A DNA stretch of 64,000 nt, from contig UEIJ01000020.1 of NCBI GenBank assembly GCA_900470195.1, positions 124,001 to 188,000 on the forward strand. Direction: 5' to 3'. The notes beneath the pieces were generated by a model that worked only from the letters and a program-made list of their open reading frames with translations, made no database searches and had not been told where the DNA came from. Source of the stretch: Hyphomicrobiales bacterium. GTDB taxonomy: Bacteria > Pseudomonadota > Alphaproteobacteria > Rhizobiales > Rhizobiaceae. The translations under genes were made by a program, and so were the position numbers. The stretch's first letter is position 1. Each line of letters begins with the position of its first letter. Positions 8,486 to 17,190 of the stretch are shown here, piece after piece.

Positions 8486-8513
8486 ATGAGGCGGGCGGCG
8501 ATGCCTGCCTCAT
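8486..8513. terminator. Stem-loop between convergent lyase and RES genes
   Basis: ATGAGGCGGGC at 8486-8496 pairs with GCCTGCCTCAT at 8503-8513 with one mismatch. It lies exactly between the ends of two convergent genes. There is no strong T-run on either side, so it may act as an mRNA end stabiliser or a weak terminator for both directions. Confidence 0.45.
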
Positions 8514-9178
8514 CAGGCACTGAGCTTTTTCGCCTGAATACGGCTGGATGCTCTTTCAACCGTGATTTCGTAATGATCGCTCTGCGTCACATCCGCGATC
8601 CTGCTCGGACGAAATGCAACGGCATTGATGCCGCCTTCGTGACGCAGGCTGTCGAACAAGATCCCGAACTCGCCAGCCTTGCGCATTTCCTCGCCGAACT
8701 TCTGTGACGCGGAGTAATCTGCCGGGTCGTAGACGGAAGGCAGCGCTGCCTGCTCGCCGCATATATCGACGAAATCCTCTTCCAGTTTTGCGGTATAGAC
8801 CCGGAAGGTGCGGGCCAGACCGTCCTGCTCTGTCGTAACCGCTTCGCGACGCATGTGATGCGCAACCTCGATGACGGAGGTGGTAAGCCGCGCTGCCGCA
8901 TACCATGCACCAAGCTCCGGCCCGTTGAAGCGCATGCCGCCCGGCGCGACATGGAGGAAAGTCGCCATGACGATGCTGGAATTGGGCCTGCCGAACACCC
9001 ATTCCTCGCGGGGAAGGCGCTGCAATCGCTCGGCTAAAAGACGGTCGTTCGTCCAGCCTGCCAGTTCCATCGCCGCTTCCAGATCGGCCGGGGTGGCAAC
9101 CGTGTCGAAAAGGCCAATCGGCGGAAAGCGCGACGGGATCAGTCGATAGCTCGGCTGTGGAGCAGGGTTGCGTTTCAA
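8513..9178 (-). CDS. RES-domain toxin
   Basis: A 221-residue cytoplasmic protein with the RES domain, named for conserved Arg, Glu and Ser, seen here as R83 (GMRFNGPELGAWYAA), E104 (SVIEVAHH) and S177 (FDSLR). Characterised RES toxins degrade NAD+ or ADP-ribosylate a metabolic enzyme and arrest growth. The gene overlaps the upstream antitoxin gene by four bases (ATGA), the usual antitoxin-first order of this type II family. Domain and partner together make the call solid; which of the two activities it has cannot be read from sequence. Confidence 0.88.
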   Translation of the reverse strand: MKRNPAPQPSYRLIPSRFPPIGLFDTVATPADLEAAMELAGWTNDRLLAERLQRLPREEWVFGRPNSSIVMATFLHVAPGGMRFNGPELGAWYAAARLTTSVIEVAHHMRREAVTTEQDGLARTFRVYTAKLEEDFVDICGEQAALPSVYDPADYSASQKFGEEMRKAGEFGILFDSLRHEGGINAVAFRPSRIADVTQSDHYEITVERASSRIQAKKLSA

Positions 9179-9702
9179 GAGAACACCACGTCCTCGTCGC
9201 GATAAGACCGGAACTCGCGGTCCAACTCGTTCGGCTCCATATAAAGCCCCCCGCGTGCCGCATCCAGAAAGCGGCGGACGGTCAGCAACCCGTCCTGCAA
9301 GCCGCTCGTCACCAGCCGCAATGGTGGATACCCGCCGAAGACGCCAGCCTGGTTGGGTGTGTTCAGCCAGCGAATACCAGCCTTTTCATCAGGATAAAGC
9401 ACACCCAGCGCCTGATGGATGCCGAGCACGGCGGATAATCGCATCAGCACATCCACATCCAGCGTAATGTCGCGACGCTCGCGTACCGCCTTCACCCAAT
9501 TGTAATAGGTCGATCTTGAAGGCAGGCCCAGCACCATAAGCCGCTGCTGTTCGTCCAGGCCCCACAGATTGGCAATAGTCAGGAAAGTACGAAGCCCCGG
9601 CCCGCTCAACCGCTTGCGCGAATGAGGAGCAAAACGGGCGGCATCGAGGATATCCGGACCCTTGCCTATCTTGGTGTTCAACACCGCATTGCTTCTGGCC
9701 AT
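9175..9702 (-). CDS. Xre/MbcA/ParS-type antitoxin
   Basis: A 175-residue partner of the RES toxin. The first half holds a helix-turn-helix (LSGPGLRTFLTIANLWGL then LPSRSTYYNWVKAV), and the second half the MbcA/ParS/DUF2384 toxin-binding region with SAVLGIHQALGVLYPDEKAG and RWLNTPN. Such antitoxins block the toxin active site with their C-terminus and repress their own promoter. A perfect 18-bp palindrome begins 30 bp upstream of the start. The ATG at 9702 has a modest GGAGGCA site before it. Confidence 0.88.
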   Translation of the reverse strand: MARSNAVLNTKIGKGPDILDAARFAPHSRKRLSGPGLRTFLTIANLWGLDEQQRLMVLGLPSRSTYYNWVKAVRERRDITLDVDVLMRLSAVLGIHQALGVLYPDEKAGIRWLNTPNQAGVFGGYPPLRLVTSGLQDGLLTVRRFLDAARGGLYMEPNELDREFRSYRDEDVVFS

Positions 9703-9731
9703 GATTGCCTCCGATCGTCCAGATCAGAATA

Positions 9732-9749
9732 TAGTCCAAATTTGGACTA
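9732..9749. promoter_or_regulatory. Perfect 18-bp palindrome, probable toxin-antitoxin operator
   Basis: TAGTCCAAATTTGGACTA reads identically on both strands and stands 30 bp before the antitoxin start, where a promoter is expected. A Xre-type antitoxin dimer binding here would give the autoregulation typical of these modules. Confidence 0.7.
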
Positions 9750-9785
9750 ATGCAACCTCACGGTGTTTTGTCCGATGAGAGAGGC

Positions 9786-11636
9786 CTATTCGGCGGCAAT
9801 GAGGGCGGTTTCGGCTGCGATATCCGGCATTGTATCGAAGTGGACGGGAAGCAGCGAGACATAGCCGTTGCGGATATCCAGCACATGCGAATAGACATCC
9901 TGACCGTTTTCAAGCAACGGCAGCTTTTCCTCATGCATGATGCTGATGACAATGGACTGCGGGCAGCGCGCCTTCAGCGCTTCGTGGAACCGCATTTTCG
10001 CAGCCGGGTCGAGCGCGCCGGTCGCTTCATCGAGGAAGATGATGGTCGGCTTGTGCAGGAGAATACGTGCCAGAACGACCTTCTGCTTTTGTCCGCCCGA
10101 CAGGATCATGTCCCACGGCGCACCGCCAGCGTCGGGGTCGTTCATGCGTTCAATGAATTCACCCAGTCCCGCCTCATGCAGCACGGCGGCGACGGCCAGA
10201 TCGCTGAACAAGCCCTCGTCGGCAGGCAGGCTGACAAGCTGTTTCAGCGACACCGAAGGGAACTTGGCCTCCTGGGTCGCATAAAACGAGGTCGCGTTCT
10301 GCGGATAGATGATATCGCCGGTGCCATAGGGCCACAGGCCGTTCAGCGCCTTCACGAAAGAGGTTTTGCCCGAGCCGGATTCACCGCGCATATAGACCCA
10401 GTCACCGGCGCGGATATTGATCACGCCCGAGCGCAGGAACGGCGCTTCGCTGTCAGGCCCTTGCATAAGGGTAAGGTTGCGCACCGTCAGGCCGAAGCGC
10501 GGATGCTGTTCGGCGAAAGCAAAACGGTTGATGCCCGACCGGCTGTAGAACTCGGCTGGCTCCTGAACATTCTCGATGGCCTGCGCGAGACCGGTCACGC
10601 GGCCCGCATTGGCGCGCAGATTGGCAATCGCGGGCATGACCTGGATGAACCACGAGCAATCGTTGATCATCGCGGCAACCAGTTCCGCACCCGTCACATA
10701 GTTACGGAAGCTGACCGAACCGCTCATATAGGGCAGAAGGCCCGGAATATAGGCAACGATACGGTTCGAGAGAAATCCATAGGCCTGCGAGAAGGCGAGA
10801 TAGGCGGCATCGAAACGGTTGAGCCGGTTCCATGTGCCGTCCACCTCCCTGTAGAGGCGGTCATTGACCGAACGCTGCACGGCCTCGCCGCCGGAAGCGG
10901 AAATCTGGAAGCTGCGGCGCAGAAGCGTCGTCCATTCGCCACGATAGGAGCCTTCGGCCTTCTGGATGCCGAGATTGAGGCGCTCCAGACGCTTGCCGAT
11001 CTTGATGGCGACCAGCGTGCCGAGCGGGACATAGACGGCGATTGCCGCAAAGGCGAGAACCGCGCTGCCATAGCTGCCAAGGAAATCCAGCCCCTCCACA
11101 TGGGTGGACATCTCGATCAGCTTCTGCCCGATGAAGAACGCCGACAGGAACACGCCAACGATGCCCATCACAAGGCCAATGGCGCCGCCGGTCATGCCCT
11201 TGATCGATTCCTGCAGGCGCTGGTCGATATTGTCAGGCTGATCCTTGGCCCGCCCCTGCTGCAGATGGAAGTGCGTGTGCCCGCCGTTCAGAAGTGCCGT
11301 CGAGAACTGGTCGTTCAGCCATTTGCGCCATTTGCGGTGCAGCGTGGTGGACAGGAAATGGCGTGAACCGACCAGAAGCACATCCTTCGCCAGCATCAGC
11401 AGAACAAGGACGCCCGCATTGGCGGCAATCGTCACAAGCGGGTGTTGGACCGGTGCCGTATTCACGTTGACAATAGAGTTCATCAGCAGGCCCGAAGCCT
11501 CCGCCACCCAGACGGTGGTCTTACTGACAAACGCCGTCATCAGAAAAATAGCGAGTGTGAGAACCCAGGCTTCCTTCCAGCGGTCGGAGATCCAGTAGGC
11601 GCGCATCAGCCCCCAGAACGACGTCATGTCAGCCAC
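9786..11636 (-). CDS. SbmA/BacA-like ABC transporter, fused membrane and ATPase domains
   Basis: A 616-residue half-transporter. Residues 1-330 hold the SbmA/BacA-type membrane domain (several segments, WVAEASGLLMNSIVNV and HTHFHLQQGRAKDQPDNIDQ among them). The rest is an ABC ATPase with Walker A GESGSGKT, signature LSGGQKQKV and Walker B TIIFLDEA. This architecture matches E. coli YddA and mycobacterial BacA (Rv1819c), which is linked to cobalamin and peptide uptake, and not rhizobial BacA, which lacks the ATPase. The GTG at 11636 is chosen since GGGAGAGG precedes it; an ATG at 11627 and a TTG at 11693 are alternatives. It is monocistronic here. Confidence 0.8.
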   Translation of the reverse strand: MADMTSFWGLMRAYWISDRWKEAWVLTLAIFLMTAFVSKTTVWVAEASGLLMNSIVNVNTAPVQHPLVTIAANAGVLVLLMLAKDVLLVGSRHFLSTTLHRKWRKWLNDQFSTALLNGGHTHFHLQQGRAKDQPDNIDQRLQESIKGMTGGAIGLVMGIVGVFLSAFFIGQKLIEMSTHVEGLDFLGSYGSAVLAFAAIAVYVPLGTLVAIKIGKRLERLNLGIQKAEGSYRGEWTTLLRRSFQISASGGEAVQRSVNDRLYREVDGTWNRLNRFDAAYLAFSQAYGFLSNRIVAYIPGLLPYMSGSVSFRNYVTGAELVAAMINDCSWFIQVMPAIANLRANAGRVTGLAQAIENVQEPAEFYSRSGINRFAFAEQHPRFGLTVRNLTLMQGPDSEAPFLRSGVINIRAGDWVYMRGESGSGKTSFVKALNGLWPYGTGDIIYPQNATSFYATQEAKFPSVSLKQLVSLPADEGLFSDLAVAAVLHEAGLGEFIERMNDPDAGGAPWDMILSGGQKQKVVLARILLHKPTIIFLDEATGALDPAAKMRFHEALKARCPQSIVISIMHEEKLPLLENGQDVYSHVLDIRNGYVSLLPVHFDTMPDIAAETALIAAE

Positions 11637-11938
11637 GGCAGACCTCTCCCTTGCCTGCAAGGATTGCTGTCTGGTCTGCCGGTTTCTGCTCAATCCATAC
11701 CTCGTTTGCCATCAAGAAATGTAACGCTGTGTTACATATTGCAACAAACTGTGGTTAACGCAATGTTAATAGTCAACACAAAAGCGGAGCACCAAGCCGT
11801 GAACAGACGACGCGCCAGAGGCAACGACTTGAAATCGCTCGCCTATCGAAATACCAAATTTTTTGCTGAACAGTCTGTTTCCGGCCCGGAAAGGCGGGAT
11901 TTCCGGCCACCCAGCCCATGGATTCCAGCCAGATGAGT

Positions 11939-12844
11939 CTATTGCGCCGCGATATAAGCCTGAAGCGGCGGCACCACATAGTCCAGGAAAACGCGGACAC
12001 GTTGCGGCAGCCGCGCACCTCCCAGAAAGACGGCGTGAACTTCCTCCAGATCGTTCTCGACCGCATCGGCGAGGACCTCCACCAATGCGCCGGAAGCAAG
12101 GTCGTTGCGCGCGTGAAAATCACCGATGCGGGCGAGCCCCAGCCCCGCGACCGCCATGCGGCGGACAGTCTCGCCATTATTGGCCAGAAGCGAGCCGGAA
12201 ACGGCGCGATCCACGATGCGGCCGCTTTCTTTCAACGGCCAGACGGGGGCAGCGCGGCGGAAATTGAACCCGATGCAGTTGTGATCGGCGAGATCGTCCA
12301 CGGTCATAGGCGTGCCGTGACGCGCCAGATAGGAGGGCGCAGCCACGATCTTGCGCCGGGCAACGCCCAGCTTGCGCGCCGTCATGCTGGAATTGGGCAA
12401 GGTGCCGATACGGAACGCCACATCGGTACGATCGAGGTAAAGATCAACCAGTTCATCCGACAGCGACAGATCAATCACGATATTCGGGTAAGCTGCCAGA
12501 AATTCCGGCAACAGCGGTTCCAGAGCCAGCGTGCCCAAAGCCACGGACGCGTTGACCCGCACCGTGCCGCCCGTGCTTGCCGACCCTTGTGAAAGCTCGC
12601 GTTCCACTTCCTCGAAATCGTGCAGCAGCCCCTGACTGCGCTCATAATAGATCTGCCCCTCTGTCGTCAGCGACAGCCTGCGTGAAGAGCGTTCCAAAAG
12701 CCGCACCCCCAGCCGCGCCTCTATGCGGGATATGAGCTTGCTGATGGTCGAAGGGTTCATGCGCAAAAGGCGGGCGGCTTCGGAAAAGCTGCCCGTTTCC
12801 ACGACGCGCAGGAAAACCTGCATTTCGCCGACGCGATTGTCCAT
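11939..12844 (-). CDS. LysR-family transcriptional regulator
   Basis: A 301-residue LysR protein: N-terminal winged helix-turn-helix (MQVFLRVVETGSFSEAARLL and STISKLISRIEARLG at about 8-45), then the two-lobed effector domain with LSLSDELVDLYLDRTDVAFR and the ARRKIVAAPSYLARHG segment of the CrgA-like subgroup. Two ATGs stand in tandem at 12847 and 12844; the second has better spacing from GGAG. It is divergent from an aldo-keto reductase and MFS pair and probably regulates them from the 19-bp palindrome at 12858. Confidence 0.87.
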   Translation of the reverse strand: MDNRVGEMQVFLRVVETGSFSEAARLLRMNPSTISKLISRIEARLGVRLLERSSRRLSLTTEGQIYYERSQGLLHDFEEVERELSQGSASTGGTVRVNASVALGTLALEPLLPEFLAAYPNIVIDLSLSDELVDLYLDRTDVAFRIGTLPNSSMTARKLGVARRKIVAAPSYLARHGTPMTVDDLADHNCIGFNFRRAAPVWPLKESGRIVDRAVSGSLLANNGETVRRMAVAGLGLARIGDFHARNDLASGALVEVLADAVENDLEEVHAVFLGGARLPQRVRVFLDYVVPPLQAYIAAQ

Positions 12845-12857
12845 CATCCCGCTCCAT

Positions 12858-12876
12858 CTGTGAAATCGTTTCACAG
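12858..12876. promoter_or_regulatory. 19-bp inverted repeat upstream of the LysR gene
   Basis: CTGTGAAA-TCG-TTTCACAG is a perfect inverted repeat with 8-bp arms, starting 14 bp before the LysR start codon and in the gap to the divergent reductase gene. It contains the T-N11-A pattern of LysR sites and is the best candidate for the operator of this regulator. Confidence 0.6.
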
Positions 12877-13052
12877 ATAATGTGGTTTCCGAGCGGATTT
12901 TCAAGCCCTCGGGATTGTCCTATTTCTGCATCCGAGATCAGACCTGGCCGAAACGAGATGGTACAGGATCGAAAATTTAAGGCCCGAAGCATGAGCCTCC
13001 CAAGCTCGCGCAATCGACGCGATATGCCGAAGGCCAATCGACAGGAGATAAC

Positions 13053-13877
13053 ATGAAAATCGTGAACGCACATGGCGCGGCCATACCCGCGCTTGGTTTC
13101 GGCGTGTTCCGCATGACGGACGCCGAAGTGGAAAGCGTTGTCCCGGCCGCTCTTGAAGCAGGCTTTCGCCATTTCGACACGGCGCAGATTTATGGCAACG
13201 AAGCCGCCCTCGGCCATGCCCTGCAAAGGGCTGGCGCAAAGCGCGACGACCTCTTCCTGACCACCAAGGTCTGGGTCGATAATTACAGCCCGGAAAAATT
13301 TGCGGCTTCCGTCGATGAAAGCCTCGACAAGCTGAAGGTCGATCAGGTGGACCTTCTGCTTCTGCACTGGCCTGCCGACAAGGTCGCTATCGCCGAGCAG
13401 GTCGAGATGCTGAATGCTGTGCATGAAGCAGGCAAGACGCGCTTCATCGGCGTCAGCAACCAGAACATCGCGCAGATGCGTGAATCCATTGAGCTGAGCG
13501 CCGCACCCATCGTCACCAACCAGATCGAGGTCCATCCCTATCTCGCTCAGGAAGCAATGGCGAAGGCCGCAGGGGACGCCGGCGTCGCCGTCACCGCCTA
13601 TTACGGCATGGCCGATGGAGCAGTGCCACGCGATGCTACACTTCAGGCCATCGGCGCGAAATACGGCAAGACCGCCGCGCAGGTCGGGCTTCGCTGGCTG
13701 ATCGAACGCGGCTTCATCGCCCTTTCCAAGACGGCCAAGCCGGAACGCGTAGCGGAAAATTTCAATGTCTTCGACTTTGAACTGAACGCGGAAGACATGG
13801 CCGCTATCGCAAAGCTTGCTCGCCCTGACGGTCGCATCGTCAGCCCCGAAGGTCTGGCTCCCGTCTGGGACAAATAG
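13053..13877 (+). CDS. Aldo/keto reductase
   Basis: A 274-residue NADPH-dependent reductase of the AKR superfamily, closest in pattern to 2,5-diketo-D-gluconate reductases. The N-terminal GFGVFRM, the catalytic Asp-Tyr pair in FRHFDTAQIYGNEAALG, Lys in TTKVW and His in LLLHWP are all present, as is GVSNQN. AGGAG stands before the ATG at 13053. An MFS exporter follows 11 bp later, and a LysR gene is divergent, so this may be an induced detoxification unit for a reactive aldehyde. The substrate is unknown. Confidence 0.87.
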   Translation: MKIVNAHGAAIPALGFGVFRMTDAEVESVVPAALEAGFRHFDTAQIYGNEAALGHALQRAGAKRDDLFLTTKVWVDNYSPEKFAASVDESLDKLKVDQVDLLLLHWPADKVAIAEQVEMLNAVHEAGKTRFIGVSNQNIAQMRESIELSAAPIVTNQIEVHPYLAQEAMAKAAGDAGVAVTAYYGMADGAVPRDATLQAIGAKYGKTAAQVGLRWLIERGFIALSKTAKPERVAENFNVFDFELNAEDMAAIAKLARPDGRIVSPEGLAPVWDK

Positions 13878-13888
13878 GAAATCTCATC

Positions 13889-15091
13889 ATGAGCGCTACA
13901 AAACCTCACGACAGCGCGACGAAGGCGGCCGGTTTCAACTGGCCGCTGCTCGCGCTTGCAATCGGTGCCTTCGGCATAGGCACCACCGAGTTTTCGCCGA
14001 TGGGCCTGCTACCCGTCATCGCGGACGGCGTAGACGTCTCCATCCCGACGGCGGGCCTTCTCGTCAGCGCCTATGCAGTTGGCGTGATGGTTGGCGCGCC
14101 GATCATGACGCTGGCCTTCGGACGCTTTGGCAAGCGCACGGCGCTGATGCTGCTCATGGCAATCTTCACGCTTGGCAACATCCTGTCCGCGCTCTCGCCG
14201 GATTACTGGACGCTGCTGGCAGCACGCCTCGTGACCAGCCTCAATCACGGGGCGTTCTTCGGGCTCGGTTCCGTTGTCGCAGCCAGCGTCGTGCCGCCTG
14301 AAAAGCGCGCCAGCGCCGTTGCCACCATGTTCATGGGCCTGACGATCGCCAATATCGGTGGCGTTCCGGCGGCAACATGGGTCGGCCAGCAGATCGGCTG
14401 GCGCATGTCCTTTGCCGGAACCGCCGTTCTGGGTCTCGTCACGATCACCGCGCTATGGCTTGCCTTGCCGCGTGGCGAAGCTGGCAAGATGCCCAATATC
14501 CGGCAGGAACTCGGTGTACTGATGCGCCCGACAGTACTCATGTCGCTGGCAACAACCGTGATGGGCGCGGGCGCCATGTTCACGCTCTACACCTTTGTGG
14601 CCCCCGTTCTGACCGAACTGACCCACGCATCGGAAGGTTTTGTGACGCTGGCGCTGGTCCTCATCGGCCTTGGCTTCACCATCGGCAATGCGCTTGGCGG
14701 ACGTCTGGCCGACTGGTCGCTAGACGGCGCGACGCGTATATTCCTGGCGGCACTAGCGATTATCAGCCTTGCCCTGCCGCTGGTGCTTACGAGCCATATC
14801 GGTGCCGCCCTCGGTCTCGTCGCCTGGGGTGCCGCGGCATTCGCCATCGTGCCGCCGGTCCAGACCCGCGTCATGCAGGCCGCAGCCGAAGCCCCCGGGC
14901 TGGCATCGTCGATCAATATCGGAGCGTTCAACCTCGGCAATGCCGTTGGCGCGGCACTGGGCAGCGGTGTCATCAGCATGGGTTATGGTTATGCGGCAAT
15001 TCCGATGGCCGGTAGCCTTCTCGCAGCGGCGGGCCTGCTGTTCACACTGTCGCGCCGTCCGAAAGCGGCGCTAGCCGCCTCGGCTTGCTGA
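13889..15091 (+). CDS. MFS efflux transporter (AraJ/YdhP-like)
   Basis: A 400-residue inner-membrane drug:H+ antiporter-1 type carrier with 12 membrane segments. Typical pieces are FGIGTTEFSPMGLLPVIADG in helix 1, the loop FGRFGKRTALM between helices 2 and 3, and LVTSLNHGAFFGLGSVVAA in helix 4. It follows the aldo/keto reductase by 11 bp with AGGAA before the ATG, so the two are co-transcribed. Relatives export sugars or small toxic compounds; no ligand can be assigned. Confidence 0.87.
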   Translation: MSATKPHDSATKAAGFNWPLLALAIGAFGIGTTEFSPMGLLPVIADGVDVSIPTAGLLVSAYAVGVMVGAPIMTLAFGRFGKRTALMLLMAIFTLGNILSALSPDYWTLLAARLVTSLNHGAFFGLGSVVAASVVPPEKRASAVATMFMGLTIANIGGVPAATWVGQQIGWRMSFAGTAVLGLVTITALWLALPRGEAGKMPNIRQELGVLMRPTVLMSLATTVMGAGAMFTLYTFVAPVLTELTHASEGFVTLALVLIGLGFTIGNALGGRLADWSLDGATRIFLAALAIISLALPLVLTSHIGAALGLVAWGAAAFAIVPPVQTRVMQAAAEAPGLASSINIGAFNLGNAVGAALGSGVISMGYGYAAIPMAGSLLAAAGLLFTLSRRPKAALAASAC

Positions 15092-15096
15092 ACCAG

Positions 15097-15124
15097 CGGC
15101 GCAAGCTTAATCAAGCGTGCGCCG
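15097..15124. terminator. Stem-loop between convergent MFS and ABC permease genes
   Basis: CGGCGCA (15097-15103) pairs with TGCGCCG (15118-15124), extended by AGCTT/AAGCG with one mismatch. It lies at the ends of two convergent genes and overlaps the permease stop codon. It probably acts as a bidirectional 3' end structure. Confidence 0.45.
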
Positions 15125-16246
15125 GAAGCGAAGCAGCGCAAGCGAAGCGAACAGGAATACGAAGAATAAGAGGGCGTTCACCTCTCCGGCAATGTCGGAA
15201 AGGTGAGCGCCCTTGAGCATGACCGCCCGCACGATACGCAGGAAATGCGTCAGCGGAAAAATCTCGCCCAGCGTCTGCGCCCAATCCGGCATGCCCCGAA
15301 ACGGAAACATGAATCCCGACAGCATCAGCGACGGCAGGAAGAAGAAGAAGGTAAGCTGCATGGCCTGCATCTGGGTGCGCGAAACCGTCGAGATCGTATA
15401 GCCGAGCAGCACCAGCGACAGGACGAAGATCAGCACGCAGGCCAGGAGAAGCGCCAGCGAACCGACGAATGGCACGCCGAACAGAAGCTTGGCGGCCACA
15501 AGTACCACCACCACCTGTACCGCGCCGACCACAAGGAAAGGCAATACCTTGCCCAGCATGATCTCCGCAGGGGTGGCTGGCATGGCGAGCAGGTTTTCCA
15601 TGGTGCCGCGTTCCGTCTCGCGGGTCAAAGCCATCGCCGTCATCATCACCATGGTCATTTGCAGGATAACGCCTAGAAGCCCCGGAACGATATTGTATTG
15701 CGACACGCCTTCCGGATTATAGCGGCGGTGCACGACGACCTGAAGCTGGCTGCGTGCGGCATTCTCGGCCTCGGCCTGCTTGCCTTGTTCGCGCAGAAGC
15801 GCCTGACTGGCCACGGTGCCGAGCGTCGATATTGCCCCGCTTGCCACCGATGGGTCGGTGGCGTCGGCTTCGATGAGGATTTGCGGCCCGTCGCCCGCAT
15901 CGACCCGTCTTGCAAAATCGGACGGGATCGTCACCACGAAGGAGACCGTGCCGCTGGCAATCAGCGCTTCGGCTTCCGCCGCACTTTGCACCACGTGATC
16001 GAAGCGATAATAGCCGGTTGTCTCCAGCGCCGACACCATCGCCCGCGTATAGTGATCCTGACTGGTTACAACCAAGGCACTGGGCAGGCTTTTCGGATCA
16101 TTGTTGATGGCAAAGCCGAAGAGCAAAAGCTGCATCAACGGAACCACCAGCATCATGGCGAAGGTTATGCGGTCGCGCCGCATCTGGATGAATTCCTTCA
16201 TCAGCATCGCGCCAAGACGTTCGAACGAGAACCACCCGCCACTCAT
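15107..16246 (-). CDS. ABC-2 type efflux permease (YbhS/YhhJ-like)
   Basis: A 379-residue inner-membrane permease: one N-terminal membrane helix (MMLVVPLMQLLLFGFAIN), a large periplasmic region of about 140 residues, then five helices with the ABC-2 signature MTMVMMTAMALTRETERGTMENLLAMP region. It is the last gene of a TetR-HlyD-ATPase-permease operon and overlaps the ATPase stop by four bases. With the membrane fusion protein it should export drugs or other amphiphiles across the inner membrane. The related E. coli ybhFSR system has two permease genes; only one is present here. Confidence 0.87.
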   Translation of the reverse strand: MSGGWFSFERLGAMLMKEFIQMRRDRITFAMMLVVPLMQLLLFGFAINNDPKSLPSALVVTSQDHYTRAMVSALETTGYYRFDHVVQSAAEAEALIASGTVSFVVTIPSDFARRVDAGDGPQILIEADATDPSVASGAISTLGTVASQALLREQGKQAEAENAARSQLQVVVHRRYNPEGVSQYNIVPGLLGVILQMTMVMMTAMALTRETERGTMENLLAMPATPAEIMLGKVLPFLVVGAVQVVVVLVAAKLLFGVPFVGSLALLLACVLIFVLSLVLLGYTISTVSRTQMQAMQLTFFFFLPSLMLSGFMFPFRGMPDWAQTLGEIFPLTHFLRIVRAVMLKGAHLSDIAGEVNALLFFVFLFASLALLRFRRTLD

Positions 16247-17178
16247 GATGGGCCTTCCTTCGACATATTGTCACGCGCATTCGCCATGAACTGGATGAAG
16301 ACATCTTCAAGGCTCGTTTCGCCCGGTTCGACGCTGATCCCGTCGCGATGCCGGACTTTTTCAAGCGCCTCTTCGAGCCTGGCGCGGTCGGAACCGACCA
16401 CATGCAGCGTCGCGCCGAAGGGCGCCACCTGCTCCACACCCGGTTCGCCTTCCAGCAGGCGAGCAATCTCACCAAGCCTTTTGCCGCTGACGATGAAGGT
16501 CAAAAGCCCGGCCTTGTCGATCACCTCCTGCACCGTGCCGGTGGCCAGAAGCCTGCCATAGGAAATATAGCTGATGCGGTGGCAGCGCTCGGCCTCGTCC
16601 ATGTAATGGGTGGAGACAAGCACGGTCAGACCGCCATCGGCGAGACGATGAATCTCGTCCCAGAAATCGCGCCGCGCCTTGGGATCGACGCCGGCGGTCG
16701 GCTCGTCCAGCAACAGAAGCTTTGGCTTGTGCATGATGCAGGCGGCAAGCGCCAGCCGCTGCTTCCAGCCGCCGGAAAGCGTTCCCGCAAGCTGGTTGCC
16801 GCGAGAGGTCAGGCCCAGCTCGTCAAGCGTGCGCGCTACATGCTCCTTCACCGGCTTCAGCCGGTAAAGCCGCGCGACAAATTCGAGGTTCTCAGCGATG
16901 GTCAGGTCTTCATAGAAGGAAAAGCGCTGCGTCATATAGCCGACCTCGCGCTTGATCTTCAGGCTTTCGGTGCGAAGATCGAAACCGAGCACCTGCCCCT
17001 CCCCTTCGTCAGGCGTCAGCAGTCCGCACATGATGCGGATGGTGGTCGTCTTGCCGGAACCATTCGGCCCAAGGAAGCCGACAATCTCGCCCTCGGCCAC
17101 CGTCATGCTTACATGATCGACAACGGTGGCGCTTCCGAAACGCTTGACCAATCCCTTGACTTCAATGGCATTGGGCAT
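16243..17178 (-). CDS. ABC transporter ATPase (efflux)
   Basis: A 311-residue ATPase with one nucleotide-binding domain: Walker A GPNGSGKTT (about 34-42), Q-loop in YMTQRFSFYEDLT, signature LSGGWKQRLALA, Walker B LLLLDEPTAGVD and switch His in STHYMDEAERC. The C-terminal 80 residues are the accessory domain of DrrA-type exporters. The ATG at 17178 is chosen as it follows TGGAGGCGGCC; a GTG at 17190 is possible. E. coli YbhF carries two such domains, so this protein probably works as a homodimer. Confidence 0.88.
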   Translation of the reverse strand: MPNAIEVKGLVKRFGSATVVDHVSMTVAEGEIVGFLGPNGSGKTTTIRIMCGLLTPDEGEGQVLGFDLRTESLKIKREVGYMTQRFSFYEDLTIAENLEFVARLYRLKPVKEHVARTLDELGLTSRGNQLAGTLSGGWKQRLALAACIMHKPKLLLLDEPTAGVDPKARRDFWDEIHRLADGGLTVLVSTHYMDEAERCHRISYISYGRLLATGTVQEVIDKAGLLTFIVSGKRLGEIARLLEGEPGVEQVAPFGATLHVVGSDRARLEEALEKVRHRDGISVEPGETSLEDVFIQFMANARDNMSKEGPS

Positions 17179-17190
17179 GGCCGCCTCCAC

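Noticed and set aside
9750-11366. 538-codon open frame opposite the SbmA-like gene
   Set aside because: The minus-strand protein has complete Walker and signature motifs; this frame has none.
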